From the NCBI GenBank assembly GCA_019429055.1, contig JAHYJP010000020.1:1-34958 (forward strand): a DNA stretch of 34,958 bases, given 5' to 3'. Positions 8,022 through 16,477 of the stretch are shown piece by piece. This DNA is from Bacteroidales bacterium. Its GTDB lineage: Bacteria; Bacteroidota; Bacteroidia; Bacteroidales; UBA7960. Both the position numbers and the translations under genes were made by a program. Position 1 is the stretch's first letter. Each line of letters opens with the position of its first letter. The notes beneath the pieces were generated by a model. It worked only from the letters and a program-made list of their open reading frames with translations. It did not search any database and was not told the origin of the DNA.

Positions 8022-8666
8022 TTAAAGCTTCCTGATTATGGTGAGTCCATCCCTGAATGGCAACAAAAGATTTTCAACCCGTGTATCTTTCTGCACAAAT
8101 TCATTGAATTCAATCAGTGCTTCTGCTTCCTCATCACCTTTTGCTGTAGTTTCTGACAAAACTTTTCCACTCCAGAGCACGTTATCAGCGAGAATTATTC
8201 CACCCTTACGAAGCTTGCCCAGACTTTCTTCATAATACTTCAGGTAGTTTTCTTTGTCGGCATCAATAAACACCAGATCAAAAGGCCCTGTCAATTGCGG
8301 CAAAATATCAGAAGCTTCTCCGATATGATACTCAATAACTTCCGAAAGTCCGGCTTCTTCAAAAAAGCTTCGGGTAAAACTTTCAAGTTCGGGATTGTGA
8401 TCAATGGTATGAAGCTTACCACCCGGCCTTAGGCCGAGGGCAAGGCAAATGGCAGAGTAGCCTGTATATGTTCCTATTTCAATGATAGTTTCAGGCTTCA
8501 ACATGCAGCTGATCATTTCAAGCAGTTTTCCCTGCATATGACCAGATAACATACGAGGGCGCAGTACCTTTGCGTGAGTTTCACGGTTCAGACGTTTTAA
8601 AACATTGCTTTCGGCACTGGTGTGCTGTTGTGCATATTTTTCAATATCAGGATGGATAATATTCAT
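8022..8666 (-). CDS. O-methyltransferase (caffeoyl-CoA OMT-like)
   Basis: This 214-residue SAM-dependent methyltransferase has motif I EIGTYTGYSA (residues 63-72), the FIDADKENY segment (133-141) and ADNVLWSG (160-167). The last two supply metal-binding Asp/Asn residues in the cation-dependent OMT family. The bacterial substrate is unknown; the family name refers to plant enzymes and should not be taken as function. It is the last gene of the minus-strand unit ruvX-def-M16 peptidase-OMT, starting 32 nt after the peptidase stop. Confidence 0.9.
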   Translation of the reverse strand: MNIIHPDIEKYAQQHTSAESNVLKRLNRETHAKVLRPRMLSGHMQGKLLEMISCMLKPETIIEIGTYTGYSAICLALGLRPGGKLHTIDHNPELESFTRSFFEEAGLSEVIEYHIGEASDILPQLTGPFDLVFIDADKENYLKYYEESLGKLRKGGIILADNVLWSGKVLSETTAKGDEEAEALIEFNEFVQKDTRVENLLLPFRDGLTIIRKL

Positions 8667-8698
8667 TTGTCAGATTTTAATAAGAAGCCGGATGTTCA

Positions 8699-9925
8699 CT
8701 ATCTGGGCTTGTACATAAGCATACTCAGTCTGGCAGGATCCATTACTTCATTAGCAACATCCAGAAGTTCGGATGCAGTAACCTTTTCAATTTTCTGATT
8801 GATCTGTTCCAGCGTATCGATCTTATTATACAATATTATACTTTTTCCCAGAGATAACATTTCATTAAGATTGGATTCAAAGGAGATGGCAACCTGCCCC
8901 TGCAACTGGAGTTTTGCTCTTTTTAACTGCAGGCTTCCCAGTTGTTTTTCGCGCAAGCGTTCAAGTTCGCGAAGAACCAATCCCACCGCCCTGTCAATAA
9001 ATTCATGATCTGTTCCCAGGTAAATACTGAACAGCCCGGTATCGGAATAGGGCTGATAATGACTTTCAATATTGTAACACAGTCCGTGTTTCTCGCGCAC
9101 CGCCATGTTCAGACGCGAGTTAAGACCCGGTCCGCCAAGAATATTGTTGAGCAGCACCAGTGCAGTCTTTTTATCATCATCGGCACTGTAGGCCCGGTTG
9201 CCGATCACACAATGAACCTGATGATTGCGTCGTTTCACAAGCCTGGTTTCTGCATGATAGCCGTTGAGAATTTCCCGTGGAAGGCTTTTCACACTTGAGG
9301 GAAGATGACCAAAATATCTTTCTGCAAGCCTTATGAGTTTATTAAAATCAATATTCCCGACAGATGAAATAACCATTTCATGGGTTACATAATTTCTTTC
9401 CAAAAAATTAAGAATATGATTTTTTCTGAATTTTTTCAAATGACGTGGTGTGCCCAATATATTATTACCCAGGGGATGGTCTTTAAAGACCAACCCGTCA
9501 AAATCATCAAAGATCTGCTCGCCCGGACTATCCTTGTAAGAGTTTATTTCATCAATAACCACATCCTTTTCTTTCTGTATCTCCTTTTCGGGAAAAGAGG
9601 AATGAAACACAATATCAGAAATAAGATCAAGACAACGTGCATAGTGGATATGCATAAAGGATGCGTAAATGCAGGTGTCTTCTTTACCGGTGTAAGCATT
9701 GATCTCACCACCTACATTTTCCATGTGGCTGAGAATATGATAGGCCTTTCTTTTACCGGTACCTTTGAATATCAGGTGTTCAATAAAGTGTGCCATACCC
9801 TGCTCGGCCGGCAATTCATCGCGTGAGCCTGCATTAATGGTAATTCCGCAATGGGCCACCATGCTGTCAACAGGTTTGTGAACCAATCTTATACCATTGG
9901 ATAAAGTATGGGTAAAATATTGCAT
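8699..9925 (-). CDS. M16-family zinc peptidase (processing-peptidase type)
   Basis: This 408-residue protein carries the inverted zinc motif HxxEH as H46-F-I-E49-H50 (AHFIEHLIFKGT). Downstream glutamates (EKDVVIDEI region) supply the distal ligand. Two M16 halves are present. The second half keeps the substrate-side segment (LNNILGGPGLNSRLNMAVREKHG), so it is a single active-type subunit of the PqqL/mitochondrial processing peptidase class. There is no signal peptide, so it is probably cytosolic. The ATG at 9925 starts 37 nt after def. The linkage to def suggests peptide or protein processing, but this is only context. Confidence 0.9.
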   Translation of the reverse strand: MQYFTHTLSNGIRLVHKPVDSMVAHCGITINAGSRDELPAEQGMAHFIEHLIFKGTGKRKAYHILSHMENVGGEINAYTGKEDTCIYASFMHIHYARCLDLISDIVFHSSFPEKEIQKEKDVVIDEINSYKDSPGEQIFDDFDGLVFKDHPLGNNILGTPRHLKKFRKNHILNFLERNYVTHEMVISSVGNIDFNKLIRLAERYFGHLPSSVKSLPREILNGYHAETRLVKRRNHQVHCVIGNRAYSADDDKKTALVLLNNILGGPGLNSRLNMAVREKHGLCYNIESHYQPYSDTGLFSIYLGTDHEFIDRAVGLVLRELERLREKQLGSLQLKRAKLQLQGQVAISFESNLNEMLSLGKSIILYNKIDTLEQINQKIEKVTASELLDVANEVMDPARLSMLMYKPR

Positions 9926-9962
9926 TTAGAGTGAGCTTTCGATGATTTTGCTGATCCGGGTA

Positions 9963-10523
9963 TTATTTGCGCTGGGCAAATCTCATTTTATAGGAAGGAC
10001 TTACCGCTCCTTTTATGATGCTTGTGAGTTTATTTTTTATCAAACGTCTTTTCAGTGGAGAAATTCTGTCAACGAAAACAATCCCTTCGATATGATCGTA
10101 TTCATGCTGAATGATGCGGGCTGCAATACCATCAAATTCTTCTTCATGGCTTTCGAAATTTTCATCCTGGTAGCGAATTCTGATCTTTGGTTTTCGCAAA
10201 ACATCCTCCCGCAAATCGGGAAAACTCAGGCAGCCTTCATTGAACAGCCACTCTTCGCCGGTTTCTTCCAGTATCCGGGCGTTGATAAATACTTTTTTAA
10301 AGTCTTTCAGTTCCTCTTCTTCATCTTCAAACGGACTTGCATCAACGAGAAAAAGCCTGATGGGTTTTCCAATCTGTGGTGCTGCCAAACCCACACCATT
10401 GGCATTATACATGGTTTCCCACATATTTTCAATGAGTTCTGCAAGGTTGGGGTAACTTTTATCAATATCGCCTGCTTTCTTTTTCAGTACCGGGTCACCA
10501 TACCCTACTATAGGTAGAATCAT
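9963..10523 (-). CDS. def: peptide deformylase
   Basis: This 186-residue metallo-enzyme removes the formyl group from nascent protein N-termini. All three signature motifs are intact: GVGLAAPQIG (43-52), EGCLS (96-100; metal ligand C98) and QHEYDH (139-144; ligands H140 and H144, catalytic E141). The N-terminus MILPIVGYGDPVLKKKA is typical. It lies 32 nt downstream of ruvX on the same strand and is followed by the M16 peptidase gene. Confidence 0.95.
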   Translation of the reverse strand: MILPIVGYGDPVLKKKAGDIDKSYPNLAELIENMWETMYNANGVGLAAPQIGKPIRLFLVDASPFEDEEEELKDFKKVFINARILEETGEEWLFNEGCLSFPDLREDVLRKPKIRIRYQDENFESHEEEFDGIAARIIQHEYDHIEGIVFVDRISPLKRRLIKNKLTSIIKGAVSPSYKMRFAQRK

Positions 10524-10555
10524 TTCTTTAAACTATATTTAATCTTTAACTTCGT

Positions 10556-10999
10556 TTATTTTCCTGACTGTTTAAAAGCCAGCAATTCCATATAAGATTG
10601 CAGTATGAGAGTGGCACTTATGGTATCAACAAGTTCTTTATTCTGACGGCTTTTCTTTCCCAGTCCCGCATCAATCATGGTTTGAAATGCCATTCTTGAG
10701 GTAAATCTCTCATCCATCCTGTCAACAACAATATCAGGGAATTGTTTTTTTAAATGCTTCACAAAAGGCTCAATAAAACGTGATGCATCCGATGCCTGGT
10801 TTTTCATATCACGCGGTTCACCCACAACAATACAATCAACATTTTCCTTTGACACATATTCCTTCAGAAAATCCATAACATCTTTTACATGCACTGTTTT
10901 CAGACCATTGGCAATGATGCGGCTTTCGTCAGTAACTGCTATACCTACGCGCTTTTGACCGTAATCCAGTGCCAGAATTCTTCCCATTCGCTGGTTCAT
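10556..10999 (-). CDS. ruvX: Holliday-junction resolvase-like protein RuvX/YqgF
   Basis: The protein has 147 residues from ATG at 10999, or 143 from the ATG at 10987 (MGRILALDYG). It has an RNase H-like fold with the acidic first strand ILALDYGQKRVGIAVTD, the central VVGEPRDMKNQASD loop, and the terminal DERFTSRMA and DTISATLILQSY segments. The YqgF/RuvX family is a putative Holliday-junction resolvase, and in E. coli it takes part in 16S pre-rRNA 5'-end maturation. A longer open frame reaching 11239 was rejected: it overlaps ftsK and lies upstream of a TATCTTTG promoter box at 11014-11021. It is the first gene of the ruvX-def-M16-OMT unit. Confidence 0.9.
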   Translation of the reverse strand: MNQRMGRILALDYGQKRVGIAVTDESRIIANGLKTVHVKDVMDFLKEYVSKENVDCIVVGEPRDMKNQASDASRFIEPFVKHLKKQFPDIVVDRMDERFTSRMAFQTMIDAGLGKKSRQNKELVDTISATLILQSYMELLAFKQSGK

Positions 11000-11013
11000 T
11001 TTAAAAAGATTTG

Positions 11014-11021
11014 CAAAGATA
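11014..11021 (-). promoter_or_regulatory. -7 box (TATCTTTG) for the ruvX-def operon
   Basis: CAAAGATA on the plus strand reads TATCTTTG on the minus strand, a full TAnnTTTG match. It lies 14 nt before the 10999 ATG and 26 nt before the 10987 ATG, so the leader is very short. No TTG is seen at the usual spacing. The promoter is back-to-back with that of ftsK. Confidence 0.5.
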
Positions 11022-11054
11022 AACAAATTAGGATGACTGGATAAGGTTGCACCC

Positions 11055-11084
11055 TTGGGTATTGCAATAGTTTTGCTAATTTTG
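11055..11084 (+). promoter_or_regulatory. promoter of ftsK
   Basis: TTG (11055-11057), a 19-nt spacer and TAATTTTG (11077-11084) make a complete Bacteroidetes sigma-A promoter. Transcription should begin near 11090, so the ATG at 11055 cannot be the ftsK start. Confidence 0.7.
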
Positions 11085-11111
11085 CGTTTGAGAAAAGTAA
11101 TGCAGGAAGCA

Positions 11112-13670
11112 ATGCGTAAAAAGAACAACAAGACATCTTCAAAAAATACCTTCAAACCGAAATCCGGTAACGATAATTCCAAAAAAAACGATCTGAAAGG
11201 GAATGAATTCACCTTGAAGAAATTTTTTGCATCTTTCAAAGATCAGCGACTGCGCAAAATTTTTGGATTGCTTTTGGTTATCATTGCTTTTTACCTGTTT
11301 TTGTCGTTCAGTTCCTACCTGGTAAACTGGAAAACCGACGACAGTCTTATCAACGACCGTACATTTAATATTGAGCTTCTCGGAGATACACAAATCAAAG
11401 CCCAGAACCTGATGGGACGTCTGGGTGCCATAACAGCGCATCTTTTTATAAAAAAGTGGTTCGGGGTCTCATCTTTCCTTTTTACCCTGATGTTTTTTGT
11501 GGTCGGGTTTAAACTTATGACCCGTATTTCCGTGTTACCGATATGGAAAACCTTACGTTACAGTTTCTTTTCAATGATCTGGTTATCAATAGCACTGGGT
11601 TTTGTTTTTACCCGTGGCGAAGGTTTGCTGCTGGGCGGAACTTTTGGCTACCAGAGCAATATCTGGCTCAACGGTATACTGGGAAAAGTAGGAACCGGAT
11701 TTATTATTCTGTTTGCTCTCGCCAGCTTTCTTATAGTCGTTTTCAATATTAACACCTATCATTACAGGAAGCTGATGGATCTGTTCCGTGGCAAGGATAA
11801 AGGGAAAGCCATTGAAGATAGCGGCATCCAAACGGATGAAAACACTGAAGATGAGTCATACCCTGATGTAATTGATGACTATAACAAGAGCGATAGCGAT
11901 GAGGATGATGAGTTTGATTCCGAAACGGCGATTATGGAGCGCATCAGAGAAAGAGAAAATCAGGGTGGTGAAAATGATCCGTTCTTTGAATACAATGTTG
12001 GAGAAAATGGTACCAGCAAAGAAAATGACGATAACAGCCAGGAAGAAAACAATCCGGATCTGGAGATTGAGATTGCCGATGATTCAAAGATCAGCAACAG
12101 CAATTACCAGGCTATCGACGATCCTTCAGCTGAAAAAACCGCCGAAGAAAAGCTGGCCGAACTGGGTGATTATGACCCCACGCTTGATCTTCCGAAATAT
12201 CAGCTTCCTCCCGTTGATCTGCTTGATGATTATGGTGCCAGTACCATACGTGTTGATAAGGAAGAGCTGGAAGCCAACAAGAAACGGATCCTTGATACCC
12301 TGAGGAACTATTCGATTCAGATTGATAAGATCAAGGCTACCATTGGGCCCACCGTAACTTTATACGAAATCGTGCCTGCAGCCGGTGTAAGGATCAGCAA
12401 GATCCGAAACCTGGAAGATGATATTGCCCTTAGCCTTTCGGCACTGGGAATCCGCATTATTGCGCCAATACCCGGCCGCGGAACAATCGGTATTGAAGTT
12501 CCCAACAGCAAACCCGAAATTGTTTCTATGAAGAGCATTTTGTCGGGAGAAAAGTTCAGAAGTTCTACCTTTGAGTTGCCCATCGGACTCGGAAAAACCA
12601 TTGCCAATGAAACCTACATTGCCGATCTTACGAAAATGCCTCACCTGCTTATGGCAGGTGCCACCGGTCAGGGAAAATCGGTAGGATTGAATGCTATTCT
12701 GGCATCCATCCTTTACAAGAAGCATCCGGCTTACGTTAAGTTTGTACTTGTTGACCCCAAAAAGGTAGAACTGAATCTGTTCTCAAAAATAGAACGTCAT
12801 TATCTGGCTAAACTTCCCGACTCGGAAGAAGCCATTATTACCGATACCCGCAAGGTAGTGCGTACACTCAACTCCTTGTGCCTTGAAATGGATCACAGGT
12901 ATAATCTTTTAAAGGATGCACAGGTAAGAAACATCAAAGAGTACAATTCGAAATTTATCAGCCGCCGCCTTAATCCTGAAGAAGGCCACAAGTTTATGCC
13001 TTACATTATCCTGGTCATTGATGAATTTGCCGATCTTATCATGACAGCCGGAAAGGAACTTGAGCTTCCCATTGCACGGCTTGCGCAGCTGGCAAGGGCT
13101 GTGGGCATCCACCTGATCATAGCCACACAAAGGCCATCGGTAAATATTATAACCGGTATGATTAAAGCTAACTTCCCGGCAAGGGTGGCATTCAGGGTTA
13201 CATCCAAAATTGACTCGCGTACCATTCTTGATACCGGCGGGGCCGATCAGCTGATAGGCCGCGGCGATATGCTTCTTTCCACCGGCAGCGACTTGCTGCG
13301 GTTGCAATGTGCTTTTATTGACACACCTGAAATTGAAAAAATCACAGAATTCATTGGCTCACAGAGGGCATACCCAGATGCATTTATGCTACCCGAATAT
13401 GCCGATGAGGAAAGTAGTGATATGGAAGATTTTGATCCTTCGGAAAGAGATGAACTCTTTGAAGATGCGGCAAGGGTAATTGTTGCCACACAACAAGGAT
13501 CCACATCACTTCTGCAAAGGAAACTTAAACTGGGTTATAACCGTGCAGGCCGCATTATTGACCAACTGGAAGCTGCAGGTATTGTCGGCCCCTTTGAAGG
13601 AAGTAAGGCACGTGAGGTAAAAATTAAAGACGAAATGACTTTGGAACAAATTTTGAGAAGTAACCATTAA
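11112..13670 (+). CDS. ftsK: FtsK/SpoIIIE DNA translocase
   Basis: The protein has about 852 residues. The start was set at the ATG 11112 (AGGAAG just before it); 11100 is an in-frame alternative. The more upstream ATG lies inside the promoter. Order of parts: a basic N-terminus, four membrane spans within about residues 50-240, an acidic low-complexity linker (about 250-360), then the alpha/beta motor with Walker A GATGQGKS (516-523) and Walker B LVIDEFAD (D637). The C-terminal winged-helix gamma domain (QRKLKLGYNRAGRIIDQLE) reads KOPS-like sites. FtsK pumps DNA at the septum and activates XerCD at dif, completing chromosome segregation. A lolA-like gene follows after 17 nt. Confidence 0.95.
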   Translation: MRKKNNKTSSKNTFKPKSGNDNSKKNDLKGNEFTLKKFFASFKDQRLRKIFGLLLVIIAFYLFLSFSSYLVNWKTDDSLINDRTFNIELLGDTQIKAQNLMGRLGAITAHLFIKKWFGVSSFLFTLMFFVVGFKLMTRISVLPIWKTLRYSFFSMIWLSIALGFVFTRGEGLLLGGTFGYQSNIWLNGILGKVGTGFIILFALASFLIVVFNINTYHYRKLMDLFRGKDKGKAIEDSGIQTDENTEDESYPDVIDDYNKSDSDEDDEFDSETAIMERIRERENQGGENDPFFEYNVGENGTSKENDDNSQEENNPDLEIEIADDSKISNSNYQAIDDPSAEKTAEEKLAELGDYDPTLDLPKYQLPPVDLLDDYGASTIRVDKEELEANKKRILDTLRNYSIQIDKIKATIGPTVTLYEIVPAAGVRISKIRNLEDDIALSLSALGIRIIAPIPGRGTIGIEVPNSKPEIVSMKSILSGEKFRSSTFELPIGLGKTIANETYIADLTKMPHLLMAGATGQGKSVGLNAILASILYKKHPAYVKFVLVDPKKVELNLFSKIERHYLAKLPDSEEAIITDTRKVVRTLNSLCLEMDHRYNLLKDAQVRNIKEYNSKFISRRLNPEEGHKFMPYIILVIDEFADLIMTAGKELELPIARLAQLARAVGIHLIIATQRPSVNIITGMIKANFPARVAFRVTSKIDSRTILDTGGADQLIGRGDMLLSTGSDLLRLQCAFIDTPEIEKITEFIGSQRAYPDAFMLPEYADEESSDMEDFDPSERDELFEDAARVIVATQQGSTSLLQRKLKLGYNRAGRIIDQLEAAGIVGPFEGSKAREVKIKDEMTLEQILRSNH

Positions 13671-13687
13671 TTGTAAAACCCCTAATC

Positions 13688-14347
13688 ATGATAAAAAAGA
13701 TTCTTCCTTTTATAGCCTTATTACTTTCTGCAACATTATATGCCCAGACAGATCATCATCCGCGTGCTGAACAGATTGCAAGTGAATTACTCACCAAAGC
13801 AAGCAGTAAAATCAAAAGCTTCCGCACCATGGAAGTTGAGTTTACCTACAAAATGGAAAACACTGCAATGGAAATTGTAGAAACCATGACAGGTAAAATA
13901 TACTCAAAAGGAGATAAATACCGTATGGTTATTGGAGATAATGTATTTATCTCAGATGGTGAAACCGTATGGAATTATCTTGATGATATGTACGAAATCC
14001 ATATTAATTATGTGGAAAATATGGAAGGAGGTCTTACCCCCACTGCCCTTCTCGATAACTTCGACGACGAATACAGAGGTCGTTTTGTGCGCCAGGAAAC
14101 TTTCGATGGAAAAACGGTCGATATTATTGATCTTGTTCCCAATGCACCCCAGTCATTTTTCAAATACCGTGTAGCCCTCAATGCCAGTGATCAAATGCTG
14201 GTATATACGATAGCTTACGACCGCCATGGAGGAACCTATACTTATACTCTGGGAAGAACCAGGACAAACCACGAAGTCGACGACAGGTTATTTGCCTTTA
14301 ACAGGGCCGATTTCCCATCTGACGTGGATATTATCGACCTCCGATAG
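13688..14347 (+). CDS. LolA-like outer-membrane lipoprotein carrier
   Basis: This 219-residue protein has a signal peptide (MIKKILPFIALLLSATLYAQ). The domain is LolA/LolB-like: a half-barrel with the pattern KIKSFRTMEVEFTYKM, TGKIYSKGDKYRM, FISDGETVWNYL and FKYRVALNASDQML. LolA shuttles lipoproteins across the periplasm from LolCDE to the outer membrane. Bacteroidetes often encode several LolA-like proteins with uncertain roles, so the gene symbol is withheld. It lies 17 nt after ftsK and is probably co-transcribed. It converges with the LysM gene (30 nt apart), and no clear terminator hairpin is visible between them. Confidence 0.85.
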   Translation: MIKKILPFIALLLSATLYAQTDHHPRAEQIASELLTKASSKIKSFRTMEVEFTYKMENTAMEIVETMTGKIYSKGDKYRMVIGDNVFISDGETVWNYLDDMYEIHINYVENMEGGLTPTALLDNFDDEYRGRFVRQETFDGKTVDIIDLVPNAPQSFFKYRVALNASDQMLVYTIAYDRHGGTYTYTLGRTRTNHEVDDRLFAFNRADFPSDVDIIDLR

Positions 14348-14377
14348 TAAGAAAAGAATTCAGAAAACTTTCAAATT

Positions 14378-16399
14378 TTAATCGAGCCGGGTAATTTCAC
14401 GATCCGGCTCTTTTACATCTTTAAGCCGGTAGTTCTCATATTTAAAAATGTAAACGAAGTTATTCTCCCAGCCGCCACTTTCACCAAAGGCTTTGTAAAA
14501 CCTGAACGGACTGCCCGAAGACTTGGTTCTGTTTATAAGTGCAGTACATTTATGGAAATCGCTACCGTATTGCATAAGGGCAGAAAAGAAAAACATTCCG
14601 GTATGAACAGCTCTGAATGCAACAATATCAGGTTCAACATGATTTTCCTTGCGATACCTTCTGATAAAATCAATGTTGAATTTCTTATCGTAATCGATAA
14701 AATCGGATGTGAAAAGATGAACCCTAAGGTTTTGCAGATATCTGTAGTCGAGCGATCTGTAATCGCGCCACTGCGGTACCCCTAATACTGTAATATCAAA
14801 AGTATCACGCATCTGGTTCAACTGCCTGGTATAATCTGAAATAATGGCCTCTCCACCCATGGGAGTAACAAGAATATTCCGTCTGTTGGCATCCAGCATA
14901 TCCTTTATTTTGTCCATACCTCCCAGCGAATAAACCACTTCCTTCATACTTTCTCTTTGCATATATTGCTCGTAAAGGGACCTTTCCTTATCATCCAGGC
15001 GCGGTTGAAGCAATGAATCATGCAGGACATATACATTGGTAAGCCGCTCCCCAACGTATACTCCATTGAGAAAATAGCCATCAATTTTTGCCAGGTTTAA
15101 GCTGTCGCGATAATAATCTATATAATTCAGTTCTCTATTAAGGGTTGCCTTGTAACTATTTATCAGGGTCAAAGGCTGATTGTTATGAACCAGAATGATA
15201 TTATCATTGGCATAATTTCTTGCCACAAATTTTGCCATATCATTCATTTGTGTTTGAATGGATGGTGTTGCCTGAAAGAGTATGGGATAAGAGACCAGTT
15301 GCCTGTTATCCTCCCAGTGTAATGGCGAAACTACAGGAATATTTCTGCGCATGGCAAACTGTGCCACGATATCCATTGTATTGGCATTAAACGGCCCTAT
15401 TATAAGATCCATATTGGCCATTTCGGGCTTGCGCAATACAGCATGGGCTTTGCCTGGATCGTCACATACATCAAAAACGCTGAGTCTTATATCCGCACCC
15501 ATTCTTCTTACCGAATCCAGTGCAATCAATAAACCCTCGTAGTACTGCATAAAAGCAAACGATGGATGTCTTGAGTCAGGATTTTCAGCAAACTCTGTAT
15601 CTACCCTTTCAAGATAAAGTGGAATGAGCAATGCTACATTATAATATTCCTTCAATATCGGATCATCGCAATAAGGATGAATGGCAATAGGGTCTTCAGG
15701 ATATTCCGGAGCTACTTCAAAGGGACGGGGTTCAACTATAAAGGGAGGTTGTTGCTCAGGTCCTGCTTCAGCAGGTATTCTTAAAGTTTGGCCGGCTTTG
15801 AGCCCATCTTTTAACTGGGGGTTAAGCTTTTCGATCTCTTCATTGGAAACATTAAACTCGCGGGTGAGAGAGAACATCGTTTGACCGGGTGGTACTGTAT
15901 ACTCTATATAACTTACGATTCTTTCGGATTGCCTGGGAATACGAAGAATCATGTTGGGTCGAAGGCCGGCCCTGGCATGGGGGTTGTTTCTCAGCAAGTC
16001 TTCCTGACTGATCCCATATTGCCTTGAAATACCGTAAACAGTTTCTCTTCTCCTGACCTGATGTTCTATCCACGTAGTTTCTTTTAGGGTACCTGATGTA
16101 ACCTGTTGAGATTTATCATCATGTTTTACAGGAATCCTGATGATCTGATCAAACCTGAGGCCATGATCTCTGAGCTCGGGATTCGCTTCATAAATATCCT
16201 CCTGGCTTACACCATAGGCTCTGGCAATGGAGAACAAAGTCTGTCCCTGTAAAACCGGATGAAAAAAATACTCTTTTCCATCCACAACCTGAATGGTTTG
16301 TGATCGTGTTACAACCGGTGGAGAATCCTGTGCATTGAGAATCTCATTCCCGGAAATAATTATAAATGACAGCAGAATCAAAAAAGCTTTCTTCAACAC
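14378..16399 (-). CDS. LysM-domain protein with a periplasmic-binding-protein-like domain
   Basis: This 673-residue secreted protein starts at a GTG (16399). It has a signal peptide (MLKKAFLILLSFIIISGNEI, cleavage near LNAQ) and three LysM modules at about 44-90, 110-155 and 164-209, each ending RIP. A type-1 periplasmic-binding (ABC amino-acid-binding-like) fold fills about residues 245-640 (YNVALLIPLYLERVD, DLIIGPFNANTMDIVAQFA, IPVVSPL, NILVTPMGGEAIISDY). LysM binds peptidoglycan; the C-terminal domain may bind a ligand or have a structural role similar to LpoA. No ABC transporter genes are adjacent, so the transport role is doubtful. It follows guaA by 78 nt and has its own promoter candidate at 16422-16449. 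Confidence 0.85.
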   Translation of the reverse strand: MLKKAFLILLSFIIISGNEILNAQDSPPVVTRSQTIQVVDGKEYFFHPVLQGQTLFSIARAYGVSQEDIYEANPELRDHGLRFDQIIRIPVKHDDKSQQVTSGTLKETTWIEHQVRRRETVYGISRQYGISQEDLLRNNPHARAGLRPNMILRIPRQSERIVSYIEYTVPPGQTMFSLTREFNVSNEEIEKLNPQLKDGLKAGQTLRIPAEAGPEQQPPFIVEPRPFEVAPEYPEDPIAIHPYCDDPILKEYYNVALLIPLYLERVDTEFAENPDSRHPSFAFMQYYEGLLIALDSVRRMGADIRLSVFDVCDDPGKAHAVLRKPEMANMDLIIGPFNANTMDIVAQFAMRRNIPVVSPLHWEDNRQLVSYPILFQATPSIQTQMNDMAKFVARNYANDNIILVHNNQPLTLINSYKATLNRELNYIDYYRDSLNLAKIDGYFLNGVYVGERLTNVYVLHDSLLQPRLDDKERSLYEQYMQRESMKEVVYSLGGMDKIKDMLDANRRNILVTPMGGEAIISDYTRQLNQMRDTFDITVLGVPQWRDYRSLDYRYLQNLRVHLFTSDFIDYDKKFNIDFIRRYRKENHVEPDIVAFRAVHTGMFFFSALMQYGSDFHKCTALINRTKSSGSPFRFYKAFGESGGWENNFVYIFKYENYRLKDVKEPDREITRLD

Positions 16400-16421
16400 T
16401 TGACTATACTTTAGTTAGTAA

Positions 16422-16449
16422 CAAATCTACCAAACAAACACGTATGCAA
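16422..16449 (-). promoter_or_regulatory. candidate promoter for the LysM gene
   Basis: On the minus strand TTG (16449-16447), a 17-nt spacer and TAGATTTG (16429-16422) precede the GTG start at 16399 by about 23 nt. The spacer is slightly short for the consensus. Confidence 0.45.
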
Positions 16450-16477
16450 TTACATATTATTGTAAAGGTAATTAAAA

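Noticed and set aside
11000-11239. longer N-terminus for ruvX (to 11239)
   Set aside because: It overlaps the ftsK coding start on the other strand and lies upstream of the ruvX -7 box; the RNase H-like fold starts at MGRILALDYG.
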